DNA from: Anaeromusa acidaminophila DSM 3853
GTDB taxonomy: Bacteria; Bacillota; Negativicutes; Anaeromusales; Anaeromusaceae
DNA: 64,000 nt
Direction: 5' to 3'
NCBI RefSeq assembly: GCF_000374545.1
Contig: NZ_KB894590.1
Coordinates: 1-64,000, forward strand
The stretch's first letter is position 1, and the number at the start of each line of letters is the position of its first letter. The notes beneath the pieces were generated by a model that did no database searches, was not told the origin of the DNA, and was given only the letters and a program-made list of their open reading frames with translations. Position numbers and translations under genes: made by a program. Shown piece by piece: positions 51,318 to 60,672 of this stretch.

Positions 51318-51522
51318 AAATGCCTCCTGATTAAAAAAATAAAATAAATCCGACGAACAATAAAATAGCATGCCGCAAATTGTGCTGTCAATCTATTTTT
51401 ACTCTTTTTCCCTGATTTATCGTTATTTTAGGCAAAAGAAGAGCAATTTATCCAAATTACGTTAGATAACTGCTGTTAAGAGGCTTATGTTGTGTTATAA
51501 AGTAATAGTATCAAAAAATATA

Positions 51523-51557
51523 AAAACGTGTTTCGCATATGCGGAACACGTTTTTTG
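51523..51557. terminator. Terminator after thiW
   Basis: AAAACGTGTTTCGCATATGCGGAACACGTTTT folds on itself, with T runs on both strands. It ends the minus-strand thi operon. Confidence 0.88.
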
Positions 51558-51585
51558 CAATGGTTATAAAGATTACAATTACAAG

Positions 51586-52080
51586 TTAGTGCGAAGATAA
51601 ACGTTTTTGTAAAACTGTAGTCAACGGCGTGCGGTACAGCACGTACGCAATCAGACTGCCGCCGGTAGTACTGATAAGAAAGGGGATAATGAAGAAAAAT
51701 GCGCCGACTTGAGAACCGAGAAACCACGAGGCGACTGGATAGGCCAGCAAGCCGCCTAGGAAACCTGTACCTATGATTTCACCGGCTACGGCGCCGGCAA
51801 TGTGACCAGTACGACGGAAGAGCCAGCCTGCCAGGAAAGCGCCGCAGAGACTGCCTGGAAAGGCCAAAATCGATCCGGTTCCAAGAAGATTGCGCAGCAG
51901 GGAAATCGTGAAAGCGCCGCTGACGGCGTAACGCGTGCCTAAGAGGGAGGCTAAAAGGACATTAATGGCGTGCTGCATAGGAAAGCATTTGGCAACGCCG
52001 ATGGGGATGTAGACTAAGTGGCCTAAAAGCACGCCTAAGGCTACAAATAGAGCGGTAAAAGCAAGCGGACGAATTGGCAT
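51586..52080 (-). CDS. thiW: ThiW, S component of an ECF-type thiazole transporter
   Basis: A 164-residue membrane protein with about five hydrophobic segments. MQHAINVLLASLLGTRYAVSGAF and GSLCGAFLAGWLFRRTG are characteristic of ThiW. It is thought to bind hydroxyethylthiazole for uptake by a shared energy-coupling module, which is not in this window. AGGAGG precedes the ATG, and the start overlaps the thiM stop (TAATG). Confidence 0.92.
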   Translation of the reverse strand: MPIRPLAFTALFVALGVLLGHLVYIPIGVAKCFPMQHAINVLLASLLGTRYAVSGAFTISLLRNLLGTGSILAFPGSLCGAFLAGWLFRRTGHIAGAVAGEIIGTGFLGGLLAYPVASWFLGSQVGAFFFIIPFLISTTGGSLIAYVLYRTPLTTVLQKRLSSH

Positions 52081-52910
52081 TAGGCACCTCCTGATAGGGA
52101 TGATAGTTGCAGGCGCAGATGCTGGCGCAGCGCAGCGCCGGTCAAAGTGGAGACGGCGTCAAATAAGCCGGTGCGGAAGCTGCCAGTTCCTTGCGAAGGA
52201 GTTAAGCTGGCAGCAGCCAGCTCGCCGGCAATGCCCATACAAGCAAGGCCGGTTATGGCTGCTTCCCAGGGAGAAGAAACGGCTGCAGCGCAGCCGATAA
52301 GGGAGCTGCTCATACAGCCTGTGCCTGTTACTAAACGCAATAAAGGCACTCCGTTATGCAAGCTGGCTGCTTGGTGCTGAGGAGAGGCAATCCAATCGGT
52401 TTCTCCGGAAACCGCGACGATGCAGCGCAGCTTTTTGGCTAGAGAGTAAGCGGTTTCAGCAGCTTGAGCCGTCTCGGCTAAAGCATCAACACCGGGACTG
52501 GTGATTGTCTGTCCTGCCAGGGCGGCGATTTCCGCCAGGTTGCCTCGGATAATATCAGGAGGACATTCTGTGAGCAGTTGTGCGGCCGTTTGCTGCCGCA
52601 GGCGAGTCGCTCCTACGCCCACAGGGTCCAGCACGACGGGCACGCCGTGAGCTTTGGCGACTTTTCCTGCCAAGAGCATGGCTTCAGCGCTGCGGGGTTG
52701 CAAAGTTCCCAGATTTAGCACCAGCGCCTTGGCATGAACCGTGATTTCAGCGGCTTCTTCCGGCGCATTAGCCATGACTGGGGAAGCGCCGATGGCCAAG
52801 GTGATGTTGGCGCAATCTTGCATGGTCACTTGATTGGTAATTTGATGTACCAAGGGGCGTTGCTTTTGAATTAAGCGGATGTTTTCAGCGAGTCTTTCTG
52901 CAAGCTCCAT
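52080..52910 (-). CDS. thiM: Hydroxyethylthiazole kinase
   Basis: ThiM (276 residues) phosphorylates hydroxyethylthiazole for thiamine salvage. It shows PLVHQITNQVTMQDCANITLAIGASPVMA, VLDPVGVGATRLR, IRGNLAEIAALAG and the catalytic GTGCMSSSLIGC. It is 40 bases overlapped with the transporter gene upstream. Under the TPP riboswitch it is repressed when thiamine pyrophosphate is high. Confidence 0.95.
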   Translation of the reverse strand: MELAERLAENIRLIQKQRPLVHQITNQVTMQDCANITLAIGASPVMANAPEEAAEITVHAKALVLNLGTLQPRSAEAMLLAGKVAKAHGVPVVLDPVGVGATRLRQQTAAQLLTECPPDIIRGNLAEIAALAGQTITSPGVDALAETAQAAETAYSLAKKLRCIVAVSGETDWIASPQHQAASLHNGVPLLRLVTGTGCMSSSLIGCAAAVSSPWEAAITGLACMGIAGELAAASLTPSQGTGSFRTGLFDAVSTLTGAALRQHLRLQLSSLSGGA

Positions 52911-54103
52911 TTGGCTGCAAACCTCCCTACGAGGATATACGTAACCGCAGTGGCGAACATGACCGGAATGGTCGCGCCGATAACTAAATCAAGCTTGAGC
53001 AGCTGGTAGTAAAGCGCAACACCCAAAGCCCAAATGACCAGCGCCAGCCAATTAACCATGAGGCCGGGGCGCAGTTGGCGGTTTCCTAAGAGAAAATAGT
53101 CGCTGAGCAAGATGGCGAAGAGCGGCGCGAAGACCGAACCAATTAAGAGCAGGAAATCTTCGTATTGTTCCATGTCGACGCCGAGAGCCAGCAAGGTACC
53201 GGCGACGGTTACCGCTAAAGCCGCGTGCTTTTCATTGAAGCCCGGGAGCAGCGTATGTACGCTGACACCGGCGGAGTAGGCATCCATAAAAGTGGTGGTA
53301 ATGGTGGCTAATAGAACAATGGCTAAAACCGAGAGGCCCAGATTGGCAGCCAGCAGCATACCGGCGGGATCGGCCTGGCCAGCGACAAGAGCCACGCTAA
53401 GGCCGATAATGTACATCCAGCAGCTGCCGAGAAAATAGCCTAAGCCGCTGCCCCAGGCGGCTCCCTGGCCGGAACGGGCGAAGCGGGTGTAGTCGGCGAT
53501 AAGCGGCAGCCAGGAAAGGGGCATGACCACGCTGAGTTCAAAGCCAGCCCCAAAAGGCATGCCTCCTTCGGCGGGCTTGCTTAAAACCGTAGTGTCAGAG
53601 AAGACGACGCTGCTCATGACGAGGGTCAAGGCGAATAAAAGCAAAGCGGCGGCCATATTGGCTTTTTTCCAGCCGGCTTCGCGGTCTAGGACGATCCAGA
53701 AAAGTACCAAAGCGCCGACAATAAGGCACCAAAGGCCATACTGATCTATTTGCCAAAGTTGGCGGCTGGTTTCATTCAGTGAGCGGGCGGCCGCCAGGAT
53801 CATAATCGAAGTCCAGCCAACCAACTGCAAAATATTGAAGACAGAAAAGAGCTTGGCGCCGTAGACGCCAAAGGAGATGCGTGTAGATTCAATAGCGGAA
53901 AGGCCTTCGCGAAAGCCGATGAGACCGCAGAGAACCAATAGAACCGTTCCCAGTGCATGACCGCCTAAAATAGCCAGCAAGCCGTCTTGAAATCCTAATG
54001 GAGCTAAGAGACCTCCGGCTAATATTTCCGCCATGGAAACGGCGGCGCCGAACCAGAGAAAGAAAAAATGAGGAAAGCGAATGGTTTTTAAGGTTTGTTG
54101 CAT
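52871..54103 (-). CDS. cytX: Hydroxymethylpyrimidine permease CytX
   Basis: A 410-residue membrane protein of the NCS1 (cytosine permease) family with about 12 hydrophobic segments. Placed behind the TPP riboswitch and with thiM and thiW, it is the CytX-type carrier for hydroxymethylpyrimidine. It has FFFLWFGAAVSMAEILAGGLL, FGVYGAKLFSVFNILQLVGW and SWLPLIADYTRFAR. GAAGG lies before the ATG at 54101-54103; the frame further upstream lies in the riboswitch terminator and is not coding. With thiM and thiW it makes a thiamine-precursor salvage operon. Confidence 0.92.
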   Translation of the reverse strand: MQQTLKTIRFPHFFFLWFGAAVSMAEILAGGLLAPLGFQDGLLAILGGHALGTVLLVLCGLIGFREGLSAIESTRISFGVYGAKLFSVFNILQLVGWTSIMILAAARSLNETSRQLWQIDQYGLWCLIVGALVLFWIVLDREAGWKKANMAAALLLFALTLVMSSVVFSDTTVLSKPAEGGMPFGAGFELSVVMPLSWLPLIADYTRFARSGQGAAWGSGLGYFLGSCWMYIIGLSVALVAGQADPAGMLLAANLGLSVLAIVLLATITTTFMDAYSAGVSVHTLLPGFNEKHAALAVTVAGTLLALGVDMEQYEDFLLLIGSVFAPLFAILLSDYFLLGNRQLRPGLMVNWLALVIWALGVALYYQLLKLDLVIGATIPVMFATAVTYILVGRFAAKWSLQKDSLKTSA

Positions 54104-54152
54104 GAAGATACCTTCTTTCTTTTGAAAAAGCAAGCAAATGAACAAGGTGAGG

Positions 54153-54187
54153 GAAAAACAAAAGCGCATTCCGCAGGGAATGCGCTT
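54153..54187 (-). terminator. Terminator of the TPP riboswitch
   Basis: On the minus strand AAGCGCATTCC and GGAATGCGCTT pair around CTGC, and TTTGTTTTTCC follows. It is the off-state hairpin before cytX. Confidence 0.9.
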
Positions 54188-54199
54188 GCATGGCATGCA

Positions 54200-54297
54200 T
54201 GGGAGCTTTTCCTACGCTGGTATAATCCAGATCAGGTCAAAGGGTCACGAAATGAGGATTCGTATCTCAGCCAGCCGCTTCTGGCCCCCCTAGCTTG
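54200..54297 (-). promoter_or_regulatory. TPP riboswitch (THI box) aptamer
   Basis: On the minus strand the aptamer reads GCTAGGGGGGCC, GGCTGAGA, ACCCTTTGACCTGATCTGGAT and AATACCAGCG-type closing with GTAGG. CTGAGA and ACCTGATCTGG are the hallmark pieces. It controls cytX-thiM-thiW. Confidence 0.97.
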
Positions 54298-54451
54298 CTA
54301 TTTGATTCTGAATTTCATCATAGCACGATGCCTGCTGACTGGCAAGAGATCGAGCGGGGAAAAGCACTTTTCCTTTGACAGCCAGGGCTTTGACACGTTA
54401 AAATATAAGCTATCTGTGAGTGAATGAGTATGAAGTTTCGAGGAGAAAAAC

Positions 54452-56008
54452 ATGAGTGTATTGACCGTTGAAAACGTGTCCCAAGGCTTTGGGGCTCGCC
54501 AGATTTTGCAGGAAGTGTCGTTTCGTTTGCTTAAGGGAGAGCATGTAGGCTTGGTCGGCGCCAATGGCGAAGGGAAGTCTACCTTTTTAAATATTATTAC
54601 GGGGCAACTGACGCCGGATGAGGGGAAAGTAGCCTGGTCCAGCCGGGTAACGGTGGGCTATTTGGATCAGCATACGGTTCTTAGCCGGGGCAAAAGCATT
54701 CGGGAAGTGCTGCGGGAAGCCTTTCAAGCCATGTTCGATATGGAAGCGGAAATGTTGTCTTTATACGAGAAAATGGGCGAGGCGTCTCCGGAAGAAATGG
54801 ATGAAATGATGGCTACTGTGGGAGAGATTCAGGACTCCTTGGAACATAGCGGCTTTTATATTTTGGATGCTAAAATCGAGGAAGTGGCGAATGGCCTGGG
54901 TTTAGGTGAAATCGGCCTGGATCGCGATGTGGCGGATCTGAGCGGCGGTCAGCGGACCAAGGTGCTTTTGACCAAGCTGCTGCTGCAAAACCCCACGATA
55001 TTGATTCTCGATGAGCCTACCAACTATCTGGATTTTGAACATATTGAATGGCTCAAGGGCTACTTGAAGTCCTACGAAAATAGCTTCATTCTTGTTTCTC
55101 ATGATATTCCTTTCTTGAATGAAGTGGTCAATGTCATTTATCATGTGGAAAATACCGTGTTGACCCGCTACAGCGGCAACTATGATCAATTCCAGGCGGC
55201 CTATGAGGTGCGCAAGAACCAGGAGATACGGGCGTATGAACGGCAGCAGCAGGAAGTGGAGCGTATGGAGGATTTCATTGCCCGCAACAAAGCGCGCGTA
55301 GCTACGCGCGGCATGGCCAACAGCCGCAAGAAGCGCCTGGATAAGATGGAAATTTTAGAAAAACCCCGGGAAAAGACGACTGCATCGTTTTCTTTCCGCG
55401 AAGCCCGTACGCCAAGCCGAACCATTGTCGAGGCGAAAGGTCTGGTGCTGGGTTATGATGAGGCGCTGACCCGCCCAGTAGACATCTTGCTGGAACGAGG
55501 CCAGAAGGTAGCCATTCGCGGGGTTAACGGTTTGGGTAAATCTACGCTCCTTAAGACCCTGTTGGGAGAAATCAAGCCGTTTGCCGGCGAAGTCATCCAA
55601 GGAGAGTATTTATTTACCGGTTATTTTGAGCAGGAATCCACTCGCCATAATACCAACACGGCCATTGAAGAAGTCTGGCAGGAATATCCCGGCATGACCA
55701 ATTATGAAGTGCGGGCGGCCTTGGCGCGCTGCGGTTTGACCAATGAGCATATTACCAGTCAGATCATGGTGCTCAGCGGCGGGGAAAGCGCCAAAGTACG
55801 CCTATGCAAACTGATGCTCAAAGATATTAACTGGCTGGTGCTTGACGAGCCGACCAACCATTTGGACGTAGAAGCCAAAGCCGAGCTTAAGCGAGCGCTG
55901 CAGGAGTTTAAGGGAACCATTCTCCTTGTGTCGCATGAACCGGAGTTCTATGAAGACTGGGTAACTCACATTTGGAATGTGGAGGACTGGACTACTAAGA
56001 TCGTTTAG
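54452..56008 (+). CDS. ABC-F family ATPase (YkpA/YbiT-like)
   Basis: A 518-residue protein with two ABC ATPase domains and no membrane span. Walker A motifs are GANGEGKST and GVNGLGKST, signatures LSGGQRTKVLLTKLLL and LSGGESAKVRLCKLML, Walker B LDEPTNYLDFE and LDEPTNHLDVE. The interdomain linker (RNKARVATRGMANSRKKRLDKM) is that of the YbiT/YkpA group. These proteins bind the ribosome E site. It has no long C-terminal coil, unlike the ABC-F protein at 26.8 kb. GAGGAG precedes the ATG. Confidence 0.9.
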   Translation: MSVLTVENVSQGFGARQILQEVSFRLLKGEHVGLVGANGEGKSTFLNIITGQLTPDEGKVAWSSRVTVGYLDQHTVLSRGKSIREVLREAFQAMFDMEAEMLSLYEKMGEASPEEMDEMMATVGEIQDSLEHSGFYILDAKIEEVANGLGLGEIGLDRDVADLSGGQRTKVLLTKLLLQNPTILILDEPTNYLDFEHIEWLKGYLKSYENSFILVSHDIPFLNEVVNVIYHVENTVLTRYSGNYDQFQAAYEVRKNQEIRAYERQQQEVERMEDFIARNKARVATRGMANSRKKRLDKMEILEKPREKTTASFSFREARTPSRTIVEAKGLVLGYDEALTRPVDILLERGQKVAIRGVNGLGKSTLLKTLLGEIKPFAGEVIQGEYLFTGYFEQESTRHNTNTAIEEVWQEYPGMTNYEVRAALARCGLTNEHITSQIMVLSGGESAKVRLCKLMLKDINWLVLDEPTNHLDVEAKAELKRALQEFKGTILLVSHEPEFYEDWVTHIWNVEDWTTKIV

Positions 56009-56107
56009 TTTAAGGAAATCGCCGATTTGTTCACGTCTTACGTCAAAACGATTCTTTACATTAGCGAATTCCTAGTGATGATAAGAATTTAACGATAGGA
56101 TTCTCAT

Positions 56108-56143
56108 GAAAAAACCAGCGTTTTAGGAAACGCTGGTTTTTTC
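56108..56143. terminator. Bidirectional terminator
   Basis: AAAAACCAGCGTTT and AAACGCTGGTTTTT pair around TAGG, with T runs on both sides. It ends the ABC-F gene and the convergent receptor gene. Confidence 0.93.
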
Positions 56144-56803
56144 ATGGCGCATATGTTTTTCGGCAAGTTTAGAAGTGTTTTCGATGCCGGAAACGACAAC
56201 TTGCATGGAATTTTCCACTTTGGTGAGAATGTCGGTGATTTTCTTGGTGGCTTCAACGCTGTTGTCGGCCAGCTTGCGTACCTCGCTGGCTACGACGGCA
56301 AACCCTTTTCCTTGTTCACCGGCGCGAGCCGCTTCAATGGCGGCATTAAGGCCCAGAAGATTGGTTTGCTGGGAGACATTTTTAATGAAGTCGATTACGT
56401 CGTGGGTTTTGTGGATATGTTCCTTAGCTTCATCCGTAGACTGGCTTAGCGATTGCAGCTGTCCGCCCAATTCTTCATACATGAGGATTTGCGCTTTCAG
56501 CAGGTGATATAAGATAGATGTAATATAACCATCCACAATCTGTACTTTGTCTGGCTTATATTCTTCGATTTGTCGCTGCACTTCCGGATTACCGGTAATG
56601 TTTAAGACCACATCGACTGCTGGATTTTGCAAGGCTTCTTTTAAATTTTGATAGGTAGGGATTCTTAAGGACTTGGCCAATTGAATACCGGCAACGTCGG
56701 TTTTGACGTCGACAATGCCTGCGACCGATACTTCGGAAATGTTTTGAAATATTTTAAGCAATTCAGCGCCGCTGCGGCCGCCTCCAACCAGCAGTAATTG
56801 CAT
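56123..56803 (-). CDS. Soluble chemoreceptor with an N-terminal Rossmann domain
   Basis: A 226-residue cytosolic protein made of two unlike parts. Residues 1-95 look like a nucleotide-binding Rossmann fold: [17 protein letters not shown] with the GxGxxG-like glycines at 7-12, then [20 protein letters not shown] and [15 protein letters not shown]. Residues 105-215 are a short chemoreceptor signalling hairpin, with the tip (145-182) [18 protein letters not shown] intact for CheW/CheA binding. There is no HAMP or membrane segment. It probably senses NAD(P)H, NAD or another nucleotide and signals to the chemotaxis kinase. GAAGGAGAG precedes the ATG. Confidence 0.87.
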   Translation of the reverse strand: MQLLLVGGGRSGAELLKIFQNISEVSVAGIVDVKTDVAGIQLAKSLRIPTYQNLKEALQNPAVDVVLNITGNPEVQRQIEEYKPDKVQIVDGYITSILYHLLKAQILMYEELGGQLQSLSQSTDEAKEHIHKTHDVIDFIKNVSQQTNLLGLNAAIEAARAGEQGKGFAVVASEVRKLADNSVEATKKITDILTKVENSMQVVVSGIENTSKLAEKHMRHEKTSVS

Positions 56804-56864
56804 AAGAATCTCTCCTTCATTTTTGTGTTAATTGCATGATTGATTGTATAATTTCGCTGCAAAC

Positions 56865-56911
56865 GAGAAAGAACCCTGCCTGAGGCGGGTTCTTTCTCGT
56901 TTTTTCTTTAC
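56865..56911 (-). terminator. Hairpin after the amino-acid transporter operon
   Basis: GAGAAAGAACCC and GGGTTCTTTCTC pair around about 10 bases. The T run is clear on the plus strand (GTTTTTTC) and weak on the minus strand (GTTTGC). The only gene it can end lies on the minus strand. Confidence 0.65.
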
Positions 56912-56917
56912 CTTGTT

Positions 56918-57562
56918 TTATAAGCTGCGCAGTAAACGCTGTTGCTGTTGACGAGCCCAGTGCGACAGAGAGTAATTCAAAATAAAATAGGCGCAGGCAA
57001 TCATGCCGAACATGCTAAAAACCTGGGCGGTGGAGCCGTATTTTCCCATGATGATCATGCCTTTGCCTGTCAAATCCTCAATGCCCACAGCCCAAACAAA
57101 GGAAGTATCCTTGATAACGGTGGTGCATTGGGAAACCAGAGGAGGAATCATGTTGCGGAAGGCTTGGGGTAAAATGATAAACCGCAGTGTTTGCCAATAC
57201 CCAAAGCCTTGCGACGAGGCGGCCTCCCACTGGCCTTTGGAAATGGAATTCAGACCGCCGCGGACGATTTCAGCGATAATCGCACTGGTAAAGACGGTCA
57301 TTGCGGTTACTCCAGCTTGGATGGGAGGCAAGGGAGTCATGAAACGGGCGGCTAAAATGAAAAGCAGCAGAGGCGTATTGCGAACCGCTTCAATATAGGT
57401 CGCTGCTAAGGGTGAAGCTAGGGCATGGCCGGAGTAACGAGCGACTCCTAGCAAGGTTCCAAAGAGAAGGCTGAGAATGATGGAGGCTACTGCGATATAG
57501 AGCGTTGTCAATAAGCCTTCCCCTAAAAAACGGAGAATATCGGGTTGTAATAACTCAGCCAT
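56918..57562 (-). CDS. Amino-acid ABC transporter, permease (second)
   Basis: A 214-residue His/Glu/Gln-type permease with about four to five hydrophobic segments and the coupling loop [22 protein letters not shown]. The ATG at 57560-57562 follows GGAGGTG and overlaps the end of the first permease; the frame upstream is inside that gene. It pairs with the permease encoded upstream to form a heterodimer, as in polar amino-acid importers. The substrate is likely glutamate, aspartate or glutamine. Confidence 0.9.
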   Translation of the reverse strand: MAELLQPDILRFLGEGLLTTLYIAVASIILSLLFGTLLGVARYSGHALASPLAATYIEAVRNTPLLLFILAARFMTPLPPIQAGVTAMTVFTSAIIAEIVRGGLNSISKGQWEAASSQGFGYWQTLRFIILPQAFRNMIPPLVSQCTTVIKDTSFVWAVGIEDLTGKGMIIMGKYGSTAQVFSMFGMIACAYFILNYSLSHWARQQQQRLLRSL

Positions 57563-58230
57563 TACAGTGACACCTCCAAGCGGCGTTCCATACGGCGCGC
57601 ATAGGTAGCCAGCGGAAAGCAAAGGGCCAGATAGAGAAGACCGGTGATGACATAGGCCGGGCCGTAATATAGGTTGGCGCTGGCCCAGGAATCGGCTTGG
57701 TACATAAGATCGCCCCCGGCAACCATGGCCATGACAGAGGTATTTTTTATCAAACTGATCGCTTGATTTGTCAGTGGCGGATAGGCCATGCGTTTGGCCT
57801 GAGGGAGAATAATGTAACGCATGGCTTGCCAATACGAAAAGCCTTGGGAATAGGCTGCTTCATGCTGCCCTTTGGAAACCGCTAGGATACCGGCGCGGAC
57901 AACCTCGGCGATATAAGCGCCGTGGTAAAAGCCGATCCCTAGAACGCCAACCGTAAAGACGGGCAGCATGATTCCCCAATGGGGCAGGGCATGATACAGA
58001 AAGAAAATCTGGATAACTAAGGGCGTGTTCTGAATGAATTCGACATAAACACGGTTCAACCAGCGGAGCGGCCGATACTGGGCCGTACCGAGAACGCCGA
58101 AAAAGATGCCCAAAGTCAGGGAGAGGATCAGCGCTAAAACAGATAATAGAATTGTCATAGCAAACCCCTCTAGGAAAACAGGCCATTCGGCAAAAAGCGC
58201 CTGCCATTTAAACCAGGCAAAGGGACCCAT
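57562..58230 (-). CDS. Amino-acid ABC transporter, permease (first)
   Basis: A 222-residue permease of the same family, with [20 protein letters not shown] and the coupling loop [22 protein letters not shown]. The ATG at 58228-58230 has GGGGG 8 bases upstream; a start 6 codons earlier is less well placed. The start overlaps the binding-protein stop region. It belongs to the four-gene importer on this strand. Confidence 0.9.
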   Translation of the reverse strand: MGPFAWFKWQALFAEWPVFLEGFAMTILLSVLALILSLTLGIFFGVLGTAQYRPLRWLNRVYVEFIQNTPLVIQIFFLYHALPHWGIMLPVFTVGVLGIGFYHGAYIAEVVRAGILAVSKGQHEAAYSQGFSYWQAMRYIILPQAKRMAYPPLTNQAISLIKNTSVMAMVAGGDLMYQADSWASANLYYGPAYVITGLLYLALCFPLATYARRMERRLEVSL

Positions 58231-58232
58231 GA

Positions 58233-59045
58233 TTATTTCAGCCCCCATTTTTGAATGAGCTTATCCAGTTCGCCGGACGCTTTCATTTCGTTTACCGTGT
58301 CATTTGCTAACTGGGCTAAAGCGGTATTGCTCTTTTTGGAAGCGATGCCGTACAACTGGGGACTGTAACGATCAGGCAGGATGGTCGTTGAGTCATCCAG
58401 ATAGCCAAAGAGAATGGCTGCGTCTACGGAGAAGCAGTCAATACGGCCGGAGTCGAGAGCGGTTTTAATTTCCGGATATGTTCCGAACTCTAAATACTGG
58501 ATGTTCAGGCCTTGCTTTTTACCCTCGTCAATTAGAGCTTTTTTGCTTGTTGCGCTTTGTGCTACGCCTACTTTTTTGCCGTTAAGATCTTTCAAGCTTT
58601 GAATGCCAGAGTTCTTTTTTACCATTAAGGCAACGCCATCGCTAAAGTAGGGGTCGGAAAAATTATAGCTTTGTTTGCGCTCGTCAGTGATCGTAAAGGT
58701 GGCAATAACGAAATCTACTTCGCCGTTGTCCAGAAGAGGCCCGCGGGTTTTGGCCGTTACCGCTTGCACATTAATTTTGTTTTCATCGCCAAGGATTTTC
58801 TTCGCCATCTTTTTGGCTAAATCGATTTCCATGCCGTCGATTTTCCCTGTTTGAGGATCTTTAAAACCAAATTTTGGGACATCGACCTTCACGCCGACAT
58901 TAAGTACGCCGCGATCTTTAATGGCCTTGATGTCTGGCGCAGCCGCCGCATCGCCTGGTTTAGCCGAGGGAGAACTGCCGCAGCCGGTCAAAAGAACGGC
59001 CGACATAGCAAAGACAGCAAGAAGTCCTAACAATTTCTTTTTCAT
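58233..59045 (-). CDS. Amino-acid ABC transporter, substrate-binding lipoprotein
   Basis: A 270-residue extracytoplasmic solute-binding protein, family 3. The signal peptide ends in the lipobox LLTGC, with the acylated Cys near residue 22. The mature part has RGVLNVGVKVDVPKFGF, DGMEIDLAKKMAKKI, DFVIATFTITDERK and FSDPYFSDGVALMV, typical of glutamate/aspartate/glutamine binders. The ATG at 59043-59045 follows GGAGA; a GTG one codon upstream is in the same frame. It supplies the two permeases that follow. Confidence 0.92.
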   Translation of the reverse strand: MKKKLLGLLAVFAMSAVLLTGCGSSPSAKPGDAAAAPDIKAIKDRGVLNVGVKVDVPKFGFKDPQTGKIDGMEIDLAKKMAKKILGDENKINVQAVTAKTRGPLLDNGEVDFVIATFTITDERKQSYNFSDPYFSDGVALMVKKNSGIQSLKDLNGKKVGVAQSATSKKALIDEGKKQGLNIQYLEFGTYPEIKTALDSGRIDCFSVDAAILFGYLDDSTTILPDRYSPQLYGIASKKSNTALAQLANDTVNEMKASGELDKLIQKWGLK

Positions 59046-59083
59046 CACACATCGTCTCCTTTGTTTCTTTAAAATTTTTATGG

Positions 59084-59812
59084 TTACGCATGATTAATGC
59101 GGCTAAGAAATAACTGGGTACGCTCATTTTGAGGATTCGTAAAAAAACTTTCCGGATCATTTTCTTCCAGGATGCAGCCGTCATCCATAAAGATGACCCT
59201 GTCAGCCACTTTGCGGGCAAAACCCATTTCGTGGGTGACTACGATCATGGTAATGCCTTCATCTGCCAAGGAAGTCATAACATCCAACACTTCCTGGATC
59301 ATTTCAGGGTCTAAAGCGGAAGTCGGCTCGTCAAAGAGCATAACCTGCGGATGCATATTCAGAGCCCTTGCAATAGCCACTCGCTGCTGTTGGCCGCCGG
59401 AAAGCTGCGCTGGATAGGCGTCCGCTTTTTCTTTGAGACCTACCCGGTCCAGATACGCAAGGCCTGACTTTTTGGCTTCCGCCAATGAAACGCCTTGCAA
59501 GCGGACTGGAGCTAGTGTGAGGTTTTCTAGCACAGTCATATGCGGGTAGAGATTAAACTGTTGGAAAACCATGCCCATAGACTGACGAATTTTGGCGATA
59601 TCCGCATTGGGCGCTGTTAAATCCTCGCCGGAAACGACTACAGAACCTTCAGTGGGACGCTCTAAGAGATTGATACAGCGGATCAGCGTGCTTTTTCCAG
59701 AGCCGCTGGGGCCGATGATGACAATTTTTTCTCCGGCGGCAACGGCAAGATCCACGCCTTTGAGTACATGCAGGCTGCCAAAATATTTGTGGATTTGGGA
59801 TAACTGAATCAT
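59084..59812 (-). CDS. Amino-acid ABC transporter, ATP-binding protein
   Basis: A 242-residue GlnQ/PAAT-type ATPase. Walker A is GPSGSGKST, the signature is [15 protein letters not shown], Walker B is [11 protein letters not shown] and the H-loop is VVTHEMGFA. It is the first gene of the operon ATPase-binding protein-permease-permease. It is preceded by a leader with a terminator hairpin, so its transcription is probably attenuated. Confidence 0.92.
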   Translation of the reverse strand: MIQLSQIHKYFGSLHVLKGVDLAVAAGEKIVIIGPSGSGKSTLIRCINLLERPTEGSVVVSGEDLTAPNADIAKIRQSMGMVFQQFNLYPHMTVLENLTLAPVRLQGVSLAEAKKSGLAYLDRVGLKEKADAYPAQLSGGQQQRVAIARALNMHPQVMLFDEPTSALDPEMIQEVLDVMTSLADEGITMIVVTHEMGFARKVADRVIFMDDGCILEENDPESFFTNPQNERTQLFLSRINHA

Positions 59813-59844
59813 ATGCGATCACCTGTCCTTTCAGAGATAATAAA

Positions 59845-59886
59845 AAGCCCCAGTGAATGTTTTTGTTAACAATTCACCGGGGCTTC
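59845..59886 (-). terminator. Leader terminator of the amino-acid transporter operon
   Basis: On the minus strand AGCCCCGGTGAAT pairs with ATTCACTGGGGCT (one G-T pair) around TGTTAACAAAAAC and is followed by TTTTTA. It lies between the likely promoter and the first gene, so it is an attenuator. Confidence 0.85.
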
Positions 59887-59933
59887 ATCGCCGATTAATT
59901 TTTTAATTGTCACATATTGGACGCTTTTTTTAT

Positions 59934-59963
59934 ATCATACACTGAAAAAGTTCACTTTGTCTA
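59934..59963 (-). promoter_or_regulatory. Promoter of the amino-acid transporter operon
   Basis: TAGACA and TATGAT on the minus strand, 18 bases apart, about 50 bases before the leader terminator. Confidence 0.5.
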
Positions 59964-60085
59964 CTAGAAAAACCTGTCGAATTATAAACAATCCATGTCT
60001 TACAAAAATTGTAAAACATAGGAGGGATTTAGAATTTTGTTTAGAAATAATAGAGGAAACAAATAATGAATGGCGGGTGAAGTTT

Positions 60086-60505
60086 GTGAAGAAAAAAGAG
60101 ACAGTATTAAATGTGCCGCCGTGGGAACAGCTTGACTTGCAAAATGGAAATACAGAATATGAAGTTACTTTGGAAAAAGTCGAAATCGGCAGAAACAGCG
60201 AAGCCCCTTTTTGGGACGAATTACGATTGGATTATGATCCTACGGATGCCTCTTTTGGCGAACTCTGTGATTTGTCGGCGCGTTTGTACCAAGAGGGCGT
60301 ACTATCGAGGTATGAACATGCCATGCTGACTTTTGATTCACAGCGCGTGGCGCCAGGAATGACTGTACGAAGGCCTGCTTTGGGCGAACGGCGGGATTGG
60401 CTGCAAGAGCTGTCAGACCGGGCGCGGCATAACCGCTATATGGGGAATATGCAAGGATTTTTGTGTGATATGCGTCTGGTAGAGGTGCTTCGTAAGTTAA
60501 CGTAA
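60086..60505 (+). CDS. Small protein of unknown function
   Basis: A soluble protein of about 139 residues, rich in charged residues, with no signal peptide or membrane segment. I do not recognise it. The start is uncertain: GTG at 60086 has GGCGGG 8 bases upstream; GTG at 60077 and more distant frames are open. The frame further upstream (to 59957) overlaps the divergent transporter promoter. A phrase FWDELRLDYDPTDASFGELCDLSARLYQEGVLSRYEHAML is not tied to any family I know. It precedes the ASCH-like gene. Confidence 0.55.
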   Translation: MKKKETVLNVPPWEQLDLQNGNTEYEVTLEKVEIGRNSEAPFWDELRLDYDPTDASFGELCDLSARLYQEGVLSRYEHAMLTFDSQRVAPGMTVRRPALGERRDWLQELSDRARHNRYMGNMQGFLCDMRLVEVLRKLT

Positions 60506-60672
60506 AAATTATATACTATAATGAAAAATGTGCGATCAGAATAAACAAAATCGCAAGATGCTTGCAGTTGTGGCGTGTTTGGAAGTATAAAAGCAAATGA
60601 ATGTTTTGCAATGCCATACAAAAAAAGCTATACTGATTACAAATAGAAGTGAATGTTGCAAAGGGGGATCTT

